From NCBI GenBank assembly GCA_027579435.1, contig JANBPK010001587.1, positions 1-27,083 on the forward strand: a DNA stretch of 27,083 bases, read 5' to 3'. The DNA is from Candolleomyces eurysporus. Taxonomy: Eukaryota > Basidiomycota > Agaricomycetes > Agaricales > Psathyrellaceae. Shown piece after piece: positions 11,080 through 20,657 of the stretch. The translations under genes were made by a program, and so were the position numbers. The notes beneath the pieces were generated by a model. That model searched no databases. It worked only from the letters and a program-made list of their open reading frames with translations, and was not told the origin of the DNA. How positions within the stretch are numbered: the first letter of the stretch is position 1; every line of letters starts with the position of its first letter.

Positions 11080-14000
11080 TTACAAGAGCTTGCTCGATGC
11101 CGCTGGTGCGACCTTTCTACGGATGAGCTTGATAATGTATAAGGGTATAGTGCTGATTGCGACAATGACCGCCGTCTTCCATGCGAAGCCAACAGAAACA
11201 ACGAAACTGAGATCTAAGCAAATCACGTATGAGTACGGGCTGCATCTCCACCGACAACACCGAGAGAGGGGAACACTGACCGAAATATTCGGGTAAAAAT
11301 GCAATGCTGATGACGTAGAAGAAGAGAGTGACGACTTCAGAAATAACCATGTAAACGTGCCTAAAACCAATATCAGCCAATTATGCGGTACGGATAGAGA
11401 GACTTGACTCACCATGTAGTGATCTCCAAAGCAACCATGATGAGTTCGTTAAGAATCAAGGCTGTAAATGAAATAGATACGATGTGAAGGAATTCGTTCT
11501 CAAAAAGAACGAGGGACATGATCATGATCGCCGCCCCTTGGTAGAGACTGATCATACACCATTGGAAAAATGTTTTAAACGACAGTGATCGCCCCTGGAT
11601 TGACTAAGTCAGCGCACAAAACGTCGGAGCGAAATCGAATCACAAACCTTCGTCAGCTCCTTGTACAACTCTGGGTAGAGCAAGGCGAGATCTTCGTTCA
11701 CATCCCTATCCAGCACCAACGAAAAGACCGGTGCCATGGTGTACACGGTCGCGTAGCCGACCAGTAACCAGCCCTGATACAACGCGATTGGCGCGAAATA
11801 GAATATCGCCGAAAACACCGCTTGCATGATGGAAATTATCAATCCACGGTGGATGACGAACTGAGCGAGCTTTGCTGAGCGACGATACGAATTCCGGCCG
11901 TGCCATAGTAGCAGCTTTGTGAGATAGCTGAACTGAGTTACTGAGAAATCCGCAGCAAGGGATGCTTGTTTTCCCTCTTTGCCCACAATGCCGACACCTA
12001 AGACAACGGTTGAGTTTGATGTTAGTTATGAAGATAATGCCCCGATCAGGGTGGAACGAGAGGGTGGTGAAGAGAAGACACTAAACCAACAGGAATGTAC
12101 GCACCAACATCAGCAGCTTGGATCATACTAACGTCGTTTCCACCATCGCCTATACAGCACACTCGCTTCTTCGTAGCTTTCCTGATCAAACGCGCAACAT
12201 CGGCCTTCTGAGTGGGAGAACATCGGCAGGCGACCACAGCGGACAACTTCGTTGTGATCTCGATGAATTCGTTTTGGAACAGGTTCAGACAGAGCTGTCA
12301 AACGATGGGTAAAGACGCTTGCCAGGTAGAGCGAAGGCCGGCTTACCTGTAACGACTCTCCATCAATGACCAAACAACAATCGAGCTTGTTCTGTAAGAA
12401 ATCCAGTTGGTCCCGAATCTGATCTGCGGTCTTCACTGTACCACGAACAGAGCAGAATGATCATCGTATCTGCATCAGTCCAAGGGTTCCAAAAACACAT
12501 ATACCAAGAGAAATTTCACGCACGTTTGGACATCTCATGAATATACTGATTTCTCGCCACCAATTTTGTCGAGATGGCGATACATCTTGCTGTCTCGACC
12601 TTGTCACCCGTCAACATCCAAATTTTGATCCCCGCGTTCCTGAGCAGCTCCAGGGTCGACTTGACATCGTCCTGCAGTTTGTCCTCCACACCCGTCAGGC
12701 CAAGCAACTCCAAATCGTGCTCCAGGAACTCTGTAACGACCGCTGCCATCGCCTCGTTCCGACCTTCCAACTTGACACTAGCTGCATGGTGTTGTGACGC
12801 AAATTCTTTGTAGAGCTGTGAGCTGAGTCGTTTCCGGGCCATGACGAGTGTGCGTAGTCCCTCTCGTGCCATGTTCGACGTCTCTTCTTCCAACCAGTCG
12901 TTCCGTTGCACGATCTTAGCCATGACAACGTCTGCGCCCTTCTGCAAGAAAGTGATCTCGCCCGTTTGAGTTTCCCGAACGACAATACCCATACGCTTCG
13001 ATTCGGAGGTGAAGGGGAAGATATCGAGAATATCGTAGGTGACCCTTGCCCCTGTCGGTGTTTGGAGTTCCATCTTGGTTCGATCGCGGAAGACGAGGGT
13101 AAGGCCAACGGAAGCTGTCCATGTCACAATTGCAACTTCGTCCGGAGAAGAAGCTTGGTAGGTGACTGTGCCGTCGTCGTTCGTTACCGGAGTGACCTGG
13201 TCAACACGTGAGCCCTGAGTTCGGGTTAACCAGACGACGAGACACATACATTGTGGCAGAGTGCAAGGCTCAGAACAACATCGCGGACTCGGGAGGACAT
13301 GTCTCGTCTGCCTCGCGTAGCGAGCTGTGCGCCTGTGGACATTGAGGGCTGCTTGTGGTGACCACTGCCTTGTTCGGCACCGAATGCAACAGCCAACTGG
13401 TGGGTCACTTCGTCCATCGCATCGGCTCCGTACGACATCGTTCCCATATGAAGCTTTCGCATTTCCATCTCTGCACGAACCCATTCAATTAGCCCATGTT
13501 TCGTTAAAATTAAGGAGATCATACCATTCTGAGTTAGGGTCCCCGTCTTGTCGCTGAGCAAATACGTGATCCTACCCAACTCCTCCGGGAGCGTACTCGT
13601 CCTGACAATTGTGTTGGGTATCTCCGGGTCGTTCATGATTTGATTTGCGTAAACCGTCTTGCCCATATCCAAATTAACTCGCAAGCTAATGGGGATGATG
13701 GACGAGAAGAGGATGAGAAACCGGAACACGTAGACATACCATAGCCCACGGAACCCATTCAGAGCTACGAGGGCCACTGACATGACAAGCGTGACCGTGC
13801 AGAGGATCTTGGCGAGCTTGTTGATCTCCAGTTCCAGAAGCCCAACCTTGGTTTCTGGATGGCTGGTGTTCATCACTGCGCGAGTTTCCGAACCTGTGTA
13901 GATGACGAAACCGACTGCCGAGCCAGCAGCAAGGACTGTGTTGGACCATAGAATATTTTCGGCAGTCAGCGGGGATACAGATGGGGGAAGTTCTTGTAGG

Positions 14001-15123
14001 GGAAGTCCTTGATCTCCTTGTGCTGCGGGTGGCTTGTTGAGCGTAAACGTTCCAACAAAGGTGTGAATATCCTTTATCGGTGGGTCGGCATAGATCTCTG
14101 CATCGATTGCGGGCAAATTCCTCTCATCCATCTTCTGTGTCTCCGGCACCGCAACCCTCAACTTCCAGTCCGTCTCTCCATCCAACTGATCCGTCCGAAT
14201 GAAACACGTCCCCGACGAGTCTGACGTCCGCAGCAGCACCACATCAGCCGGGACCCGCTGGTTCTTTTCGAGGTGAATTAGGTCACCCACGCGCAGCGAC
14301 GACGACGGCACCGAACGCGTATTCGCATGTGTGCTGAGGTACGACGCCTCCTCTGCCAAAGACGAATCCGCAGCAAACGACTCCCGTTGGAGGATGAGAT
14401 ACCGCTGTGAATTCGCCTCCTTGTCTCGCTGGTGCCGTTTGTAGTCGTCGTAGGCCTCCTTTCCGATCGTCACGAACAGCACGAACGCCAAGGGTGCGAT
14501 GTAGGTCACAATGAACCCGATCTTCAGCGCCGGGACGAACTGCGACAGCGCAACGAGGAGGAAGTATAGGTTGAAGAAGAACTTGAACTGTTCGTAGAAT
14601 ACGACGGGGAAGAACGTGAAGATGTTGTACTTTTGGTTTCGTACAATGTTGGGTGGAAATCGTGATTGTAGCTTCTCTGTTCAACGTTAGTCTCCGAGCT
14701 CGTGCAGCCTGTATAGCACGCACCTGGAGGGGTGAATGGTATCGTTCTGGACTTGTCTTTGGGTCCAAAGGTAGCACTTTGTAGCGGTGGTGCTGGTGTT
14801 CTCTAACCGAAGATTCAACGGTCTGTTCCCCTCGAAACAGCGGATTCACGCACCGGACTCGTCCTCTCGTCGTCGTCCCCATCCTCAATGCCATCCAACA
14901 GCCCAGCCTCCTCCTCAGGATCGTCAACATACCGCTTTGATCTCCCAGCCCCCCTGTTCATGTTGGACGCTGTGGAGATAGTCGTGGTCCGCGTCATTTG
15001 AGCCGGATTTGGAGAATGCAACGCAATCCTCGACCCAGATTCGGCTGCGCCTGGATCGTCTAGTGGCGTATAGTCTCCTCGATTCTTGTATCGTCGTAGC
15101 TTCCTCAGAGGGATATCCGACAT
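11080..15123 (-). CDS. NEO1: Neo1-type phospholipid-translocating P4-ATPase, intact (11 exons, 1139 aa)
   Basis: Exons: 15123-14854, 14802-14724, 14676-13525, 13470-13250, 13196-12524, 12435-12347, 12294-12105, 11997-11648, 11594-11413, 11360-11281, 11213-11080. They sum to 3420 nt, close to the family length of about 1150 residues. The acidic cytosolic N-terminus is followed by [12 protein letters not shown] (123-134) and two membrane segments (about 143-190). Then come the actuator motif DGET (282-285), the P4-typical PISL in TM4 (445-448), the phosphorylated Asp492 in DKTGT, SPDE (591-594), KGAD (660-663), TGDK (770-773) and GDGGND (877-882). The C-terminal six-helix region ends in KLL. 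Neo1/ATP9-type enzymes flip aminophospholipids toward the cytosolic leaflet in Golgi and endosomes and, unlike most P4-ATPases, do not need a Cdc50 subunit. The short C-terminus fits that class. The start ATG opens [11 protein letters not shown] and is followed by a strong 51-nt first intron. Confidence 0.96.
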
Positions 15124-15561
15124 GTAATTTCGCCGGATTTTCTGTTTCTATCGTTCCTGTTGAATGCGGGGCCGTTGGAGCGATTGAATCCAGAAATTGG
15201 CGAACCTTTGACCCTCCTTAGCAATTAATTGCGCATAAGAGCGCTTTCTTAGGCCGTTCTAGCTGATATTTCGCTGAAATTGACCCGTAGATGGTGATAG
15301 GTGGATGAGGAGATGGTGGTCGAGAGCCAAGCGTTGAGGACAGTGCCTCCGCGACCGTGTCGTGGTTGGTTGATGCGACTTCCTTTTCTGGCACTTGTAG
15401 GCTCTGTACAATTCCTCGAGAAATACATAAGGAAAAATATATTGCTACATGTAAGACGACTAATGCGGGGGCAACGTTTGTGATGGAGCAAAAGAACATA
15501 TAGGAGGGCAGGAAAAGATACACGAAAAATGGGAGAGACAGATATACGAATGGAGGCACAT
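15124..15561. other. Intergenic region between OAT 3' end and NEO1 start
   Basis: This is 438 bp that should carry the NEO1 promoter and the OAT terminator, since both genes run leftward. No clear TATA box was seen. A minus-strand frame over 15218-15638 lacks family resemblance and overlaps the OAT end out of frame, so it is treated as chance. Confidence 0.5.
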
Positions 15562-18033
15562 TTAGCAGGCAATCTCATCCACATGCTTCTTCTCCTCCTC
15601 GGTGTCTCCAGGAATCGCGTCAATCTACACAGAAGCAAATTCGACCCGTTCAGTACTCCACGAGGGCCCCAATAGACAAAGACCTACCACATCAATATCC
15701 TCCAAGCACTGCCCAATCATCCTAATCGCGCGCCTTAGATCGTCTTCCTCAATCACCAGAGGAGGAGCGAAACGAATACTGAAGAAAATTGTGAGCGATG
15801 AACAACGAAGGGCATCGAGAAAGGTTACTCACATATTGCGGTGGGTGGGCTTGGCCAACACCCCACGGTCCTTCAACAACAAACAGAACTCCCAGGCAGA
15901 CCTCCCCTTAACGCTTGCACTCTCGTCGAAGACGATAGCGTTCAACAGTCCTCTTCCGCGGACTTCCTTGATGAGCTTTCCAGCCTTGTCTGAACAAAAG
16001 AGCAGGTTAACACAAAAGCATAGGTGAAAAGGAGGAAACGCACTTCGCTTCTTGATCTCAGTAATACTGTCCCTGAACACCTTACCCAACCTCTCCGCTC
16101 TCTCGGCCAACTGTTCCTCGAGAAGAACATTCAAAGCAGTAATGGCGATGGCACACCCGAGAGGGTTGCCTCCATACGTGCTTCCGTGCTCGTTTGGCTG
16201 AATGCAGAGCATGATGTCCTTGTCCGCAAGGACAGCAGAAACAGGGTAGACTAAGACGCAAAGGATAAATTAAATCGGCCACGACAAGTGCGGTTAAATG
16301 AAACGTACGTCCTCCCGAAAGAGCCTTGCCCAAAAGGACGACGTCTGGTCTGATGCCCTCGTGGTCGCAAGCAAGGAGCTTTCCGGTACGGCAGAGACCC
16401 TGTACGACAAGGAATGTGAGGCGACATGAATTGCACTGAGCAGGAAACACATACAGTCTGAATTTCGTCGCAAATGAGAAGCACATTATGCCTCTTGCAT
16501 AATGCTTGCACCTTGGCGAGGTAGCCCTGAGGAGGAACGATGATGCTACGAAAATAGACATATTCAGAAGAGAAGGGTTACGACAAAGAGATGGAAACAT
16601 ACCCGGCTTCACCCTGAATGGGTTCAAGCAACACAGCAGCAGTCTCCTTCCCGTAGAGCTTCAACGCCTGCTCAAGATCCTCGATAACACCATATCGAAT
16701 GGTCTTGACCTCGCTCTCCTCATCTCCCTCAGAATCGTTTACTTCATATGTGGGTCCTACACGATCGAGATATGGACCAAATCCTGTTCGGCTGTCGGGA
16801 TCGGTTGACATGCTGCAGGAATAGATGTTGAGTGCGCTATTCGCAAGAAATCAAGGACTAGTAATACAAACCTGATAACGCCCAGGGTTCGTCCATGGAA
16901 ATTGCCTTCGGCGCTGAAGATTCTTGCTCTGCCCTCAGGAATGCCTTTCTTCATGTATCCCCACTTCCTAGCGAGCTTGAGCGAAGTCTCGACGGCCTCG
17001 GCACCGGTGTTCATGGGCAACACCATTTCGTAGCCAAAGATCTACACTCCCAGCCAGTCAGCTCGTACTAGTAGTTAGAAATGCTGATTCAGGACTCACT
17101 TCGTGCACAACTTTGGCGAACCGGCCGAAAACAGAATTATAAAACGCTCTCGAAGAAAGCGTCAATTTGGTCGATTGCTCCTGCAGGGTCTTGACGATCG
17201 CAGGGTGGCAATGACCTTGGTTGACCGCCCTGCATGAGAGATTTAGTATTGCAACAAGCCGAAATGGCGTACGAGGCTTACGAATAGGCGGACAGCATGT
17301 CGATATACTCCTTTCCTTCGACATCCCAGACCTTTGCGCCTTGACCACGGTCCAAGACAATAGGCAGCGGGTGGTAGCTGTAGTAACTCGGTCAGTCATC
17401 TCAACTCCCACGAAGAGCAAAGAGCAATAGCCAAAATCCCTCCAATCAATAAAGGTAGAGACATAAAAATAAGCCTCTATAAAAATAAGCCCCCTGACAG
17501 GGCTTCGAGGTTGCGTGAGTTCTGCCATAAATCCGTGATGGCACGACTGGTATATGAAAGGAGAGCACGTCGAAAGATGGGGGTGTTGACCCTCCCTTCT
17601 GACCCCTTCCCTCACCACCAGCCATTTTCTCCACTGCCCTCCGAGCTGAGGCTCATAAAACCTCAACCGGACATGATCCGCCAGATGCGGACCGATATTT
17701 CGTGGAGCACACGACCGTCTGGTTTCGATGTCTGACCCTCTACACCCTCTGGCGTCGAGCTTCAAATTCCAACTGGCAACTCTCGAGAACGTCACGGAGC
17801 CAAACGAAACAGAAAGCTTGCAAAGGAAGCCAGTAATGCACTCACTTATGGGCAGAATACTCGTTCTCAAGATGCATGACGTCCTGCGACGACAACTTCT
17901 CCTCCAGGGCCTGCCTTGCCTTCAGTGGGATCTCATGGGTAGCTTGCTTAGCCGCCCCAAACGCACTGGTGGCAGTCTTGCCCGCTTGGACTGCTGGGCT
18001 GGTCGTCGAGTTGGATGATAGGGTTGGTGCCAT
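15562..18033 (-). CDS. Ornithine aminotransferase (11 exons, 497 aa)
   Basis: PLP enzyme converting ornithine and 2-oxoglutarate to glutamate-5-semialdehyde and glutamate, equivalent to yeast Car2 in arginine catabolism. Exons: 18033-17846, 17377-17282, 17229-17100, 17041-16872, 16812-16603, 16545-16455, 16399-16309, 16250-16044, 15989-15833, 15778-15688, 15624-15562, totalling 1494 nt in frame. Class-III landmarks are [44 protein letters not shown], the PLP-binding Asp291 in CDEIQT, the Schiff-base Lys320 in LGKALSGG and [10 protein letters not shown]. The N-terminus ([15 protein letters not shown]..) is Ser/Thr/Ala-rich, about 60 residues before the conserved core, and not a convincing mitochondrial presequence. 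Fungal OAT is normally cytosolic. The first intron is 468 nt, the others 52-63 nt. Confidence 0.96.
17463..17491. repeat. 13-bp direct repeat in OAT intron 1
   Basis: ATAAAAATAAGCC occurs at 17463-17475 and 17479-17491, a 16-bp period inside the unusually long first intron of OAT. It may be a small tandem slippage product. No function is assigned. Confidence 0.6.
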
Positions 18034-18866
18034 GATAATAATAATCGTGCGCTGATTGGTTCGCGTAGGTCAAGAGATAACGTCGAGGTTCAGATGATGG
18101 TGGTCAAATGAAAAGAGGTGAGTTCGCCCCAAATTCCGTCTCCCTTATTTATAATCAAAAAAAACCGACTCCCTTAAACAGGGTCCATATCCCAGGTTTG
18201 TCGGCACCCCCGATTCTGTCGAACAGGCTGTCGGACTCGTGCATTGTGGATATATTGGTCCGGCATGTCAGGGAGAACACACGCGGTTAACATTTGACCC
18301 TCTCCTTCTACCTCCATTCATAATACGGTATCCCGCTCCACCCATGATCCTGGCGCCGAGACGACAGGAAGCCTTGAATGCAGCCCATGGTAGCAGGTTC
18401 CGCCCGACGAAGGACGGGAAAAGGTGTTGCTCCGAATACGATCAAGCGATGATGTCAAAGGGATCAAGACACCGAGTCACCTTCATTGCCATTTCTGATC
18501 GTCAAGGAGCCTCTAACGCGCCTCGGGGAGGGCTACTAGAGAGTCGCCAACCGCTCGCCAGTGAGGAGTCAACACTCCTAGAACACTCTTATCTTGAAGA
18601 ACCGGCGAGAGAGCGGATACCAGCCTGCTTCGATCTCCTGGCCAGGCCGCAGGCGAGTCACATGGTGACGTGATTCCGAGAATCGATTTTGGAGGAAGGT
18701 GGGCGGGAGAAATGCTTGTCCTTTGAACAAAAGTGTGGTGTGTTGATAGAATAGCCTGGAGCGCGTCGAATCCATGATGATATTCTTTCACTCAAACTGT
18801 GCACGAGCATGGGAAGACCGAAACTCTCCGAACCCTCAAAGAGTCGGTCGGTCGGTCGTCTTGAAC
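18034..18866. other. OAT promoter region and 3' flank of the YVH1-like gene
   Basis: This is 833 bp without a supported gene. It contains a TATA-like element for OAT (18146-18153), a CCAAT box at 18055-18059 (minus strand, inside the presumed leader) and a short GTCGGTCGGTCG run near 18845. The longest plus-strand frame (18239-18673) begins with GTG and has no recognisable domain. Confidence 0.5.
18146..18153 (-). promoter_or_regulatory. TATA-like box of OAT
   Basis: TATAAATA on the minus strand, 113 nt upstream of the OAT ATG. Spacing is acceptable for a fungal core promoter with a leader of about 80 nt. Assigned on motif and position alone. Confidence 0.45.
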
Positions 18867-19514
18867 TCAGAGAAGCGAAATCTCGTCCACCTTGGATCTG
18901 CTGATGCAGAATCCCTGTTCAATCATTTGAGCAACAGAAGGGTATAATTCTAGGCGCGTGACTTACTGGTGTGACCCATTCATCACATCCACAGTGAGTT
19001 CCAGCCCAGTCGTAATTCCCAAGCTTCGTTTTGCATCTCGGATTGGGACAAATGATTTTCCCGCAAAGCAAGCCATCTTTCAAGAAATGGTCCATCCATT
19101 TCAGCTGACAGGGCTATATGAAAACCTGCCGATAAACTATAACTGATAGCATACTCACTGGTTCGACAAAGTATCCAGAGCATACTGAATCAGTCAAGAT
19201 AGGCTCTTGGGAGAGATCGACCGCTTTGGTTAGATCGCTTTCTTGAGGGGTCCCGTGTCCCTGTTCAGCAGGAGTAGGGACATCGGGTGTAGCAGTAGCG
19301 CTTTGCTCCTTTTCATCTCCTTGCCCAACATCTGGCTGAGCGTTTTCTAGCATAGATCCATGCTTCAGGATCTGCTCTCTCCCTGCCAGTTCCTGCCTAT
19401 ATAGAAGAAACCCTCAGAATAACTAGAAGGTGATTAATCCATCACAATACCATACCGGCACATCTTGCATCGTATTCTCCTCCTCGGCGCTCGTTGGCTT
19501 GGGCTTGCCTCCAT
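18867..19514 (-). CDS. Stand-alone Yvh1 C-terminal zinc-binding domain (4 exons, 160 aa)
   Basis: Exons: 19514-19456, 19396-19159, 19104-18967, 18914-18867, giving 483 nt in frame. The product starts MEASPSQRAPRRRIRCKMCR and continues with QELAGREQILKHG and an acidic/Pro linker. It then has CSGYFVEP, LKWMDHFL, KIICPNPRCKTKLGNYDWAG, CGCDEW and ends GFCISRSKVDEISLL. This is the cysteine-rich C-terminal region of Yvh1/DUSP12, with Cys pairs that bind zinc. In yeast this domain, not the phosphatase, is what releases Mrt4 from pre-60S ribosomes. The N-terminal dual-specificity phosphatase domain (HCxxGxSRS) is absent. An in-frame TAA lies directly before the ATG, so no upstream exon can be joined through the nearby CAG acceptor. 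A TATATAAA box lies 59 nt upstream. It is either a natural phosphatase-less Yvh1 or a truncated paralogue. Confidence 0.85.
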
Positions 19515-19572
19515 TTAAGTTCTGAAGTAGGGAAGATAGAGGGTTTATTGAAACAAAGGGATGCGGCTTGGG

Positions 19573-19580
19573 TTTATATA
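19573..19580 (-). promoter_or_regulatory. TATA box of the YVH1-like gene
   Basis: TATATAAA on the minus strand, ending 59 nt upstream of the ATG at 19514. This close spacing argues that transcription starts just before the short gene rather than at a distant phosphatase exon. Confidence 0.6.
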
Positions 19581-20561
19581 GATTCAGTTCAGCGGAAGCG
19601 CACGAGAACGAGTTACATTGACTGAGTCTTTTGAGCGGACCCGCTTGGAGGTTTCAAAGTCCGGCTAGAGCAGATCAATCTTATCTTATCTCTTCCTATC
19701 ACCTCCCAGCAGCCGATCCTCATGTTTTCGCCCGATGTCTGCTATGGTTATTGGGCTGCTATTTATTGCAATCCTGAGGCTCGAGGCACCTTGAGGCCTG
19801 ACTCTCCATCGTGCCGGAATCGCCACCGAATTGTTTGCCGTCTGATCTGCTCGGTAAACTCCGTCACTTGCCGAGAAATGTCGGTTGGATGTCAAAGCCG
19901 GTATTTACAAGAGCGAGCGACTCGAGGACTCAGCGACACCGGTGGCCTTGACGACCTTTGACACTCGGATACATTTTGCCTCACAGAGTCACCGGAATTC
20001 CAAACATATCTCTCAGGATGGCCACCATTTTGTACTGGTGACGATGTTTATCATTCCAACAAACGCAAGGATGACGGAATACGTCACCGACGGTTGCCAA
20101 CTGCTTGTATGTCTTCTTCTACTACTCACCCTGGTGGTGCGGCGTACTGACCATATGCAGGCGCCATAAATCTCCAAGGCTGTGTGGTCGTTCCATTCTT
20201 ATTTATTCTTGGACGCAGACGTGAGAGCTATAATCTTCTTGAAGGTGAGGCAATCCCCGTGTCCTTGATCTATCCTCTCACTCGAGCCTCGACAAAACCT
20301 CTTTAGGCCAAATCGCTGACTGAACATCAAGCTTCAAGAGCAAACCTTGGGGCCCCCTACAGCACTGCCAACGCGACACACACTTGGCGCAGTAAAACGG
20401 TCTTGGAAACGGCCAGGGTTGCCCGTCAATCACGCCAATTGCAGCGTGCTTTGCATCCACCTTCCTTGAAAGACTGAGAAGTCGAGGCATTTTGCCTCCG
20501 AAAGGTATGCCGTGACATAGCCTGTCCGATCCTCGCTGATCTTTGTGCACCATAAAGGGCG

Positions 20562-20568
20562 TATATAG
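20562..20568 (+). promoter_or_regulatory. TATA box of the beta-sandwich protein gene
   Basis: TATATAG on the plus strand, about 90 nt upstream of the ATG at 20658. It supports that ATG as the true first start, with no upstream exon. Confidence 0.5.
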
Positions 20569-20657
20569 TCAAGACGGTTGCTTGCGTCTTATTCAGGATC
20601 GAATCTACTTGAACGTTTCGAATTCCACCAAACCATAGCCCTGTACTTGCCATCGCC

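Larger units (their letters stand above)
7543..14656. repeat. Tandem duplication, right unit (B), ~7.1 kb
   Basis: This is the second direct copy of the unit. Its right border lies at 14656 inside NEO1 exon 3, and the sequence continues uninterrupted into NEO1 exons 2 and 1, so the right-hand NEO1 is complete. At its left border (7542/7543) the unit-A NEO1 exon 3 runs straight into sequence homologous to 612 onward, the MFS 3' flank. Removing 612-7542 would restore a simple single-copy locus (flank, MFS, NEO1, OAT), so one of the units is the inserted or extra copy. Confidence 0.93.
19515..20657. other. Divergent promoter region, no gene recognised
   Basis: This is 1143 bp between the minus-strand YVH1-like gene and the plus-strand beta-sandwich gene. 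Both core promoters appear to be here (TATA boxes at 19573-19580 and 20562-20568). I looked on the minus strand for a phosphatase signature that could belong to the YVH1-like gene and found none. A 20278-20553 minus-strand frame with several cysteines has no recognisable domain. Confidence 0.5.

Noticed and set aside
14283..14930. A 215-codon minus-strand frame over NEO1 exons 2-3
   Set aside because: It is a frame-shifted shadow of NEO1; the spliced frame gives the conserved flippase sequence.
17058..17870. A 270-codon minus-strand open frame across OAT intron 1 to exon 3
   Set aside because: It is in frame only with OAT exon 3. Exon 2 is in another frame, and the rest of the frame is intron sequence without family resemblance. 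The spliced OAT model explains the region fully.
18239..18673. A 144-codon plus-strand frame upstream of OAT
   Set aside because: It begins with GTG, not ATG, has no domain or splice partner, and lies in the promoter region of a well supported minus-strand gene.
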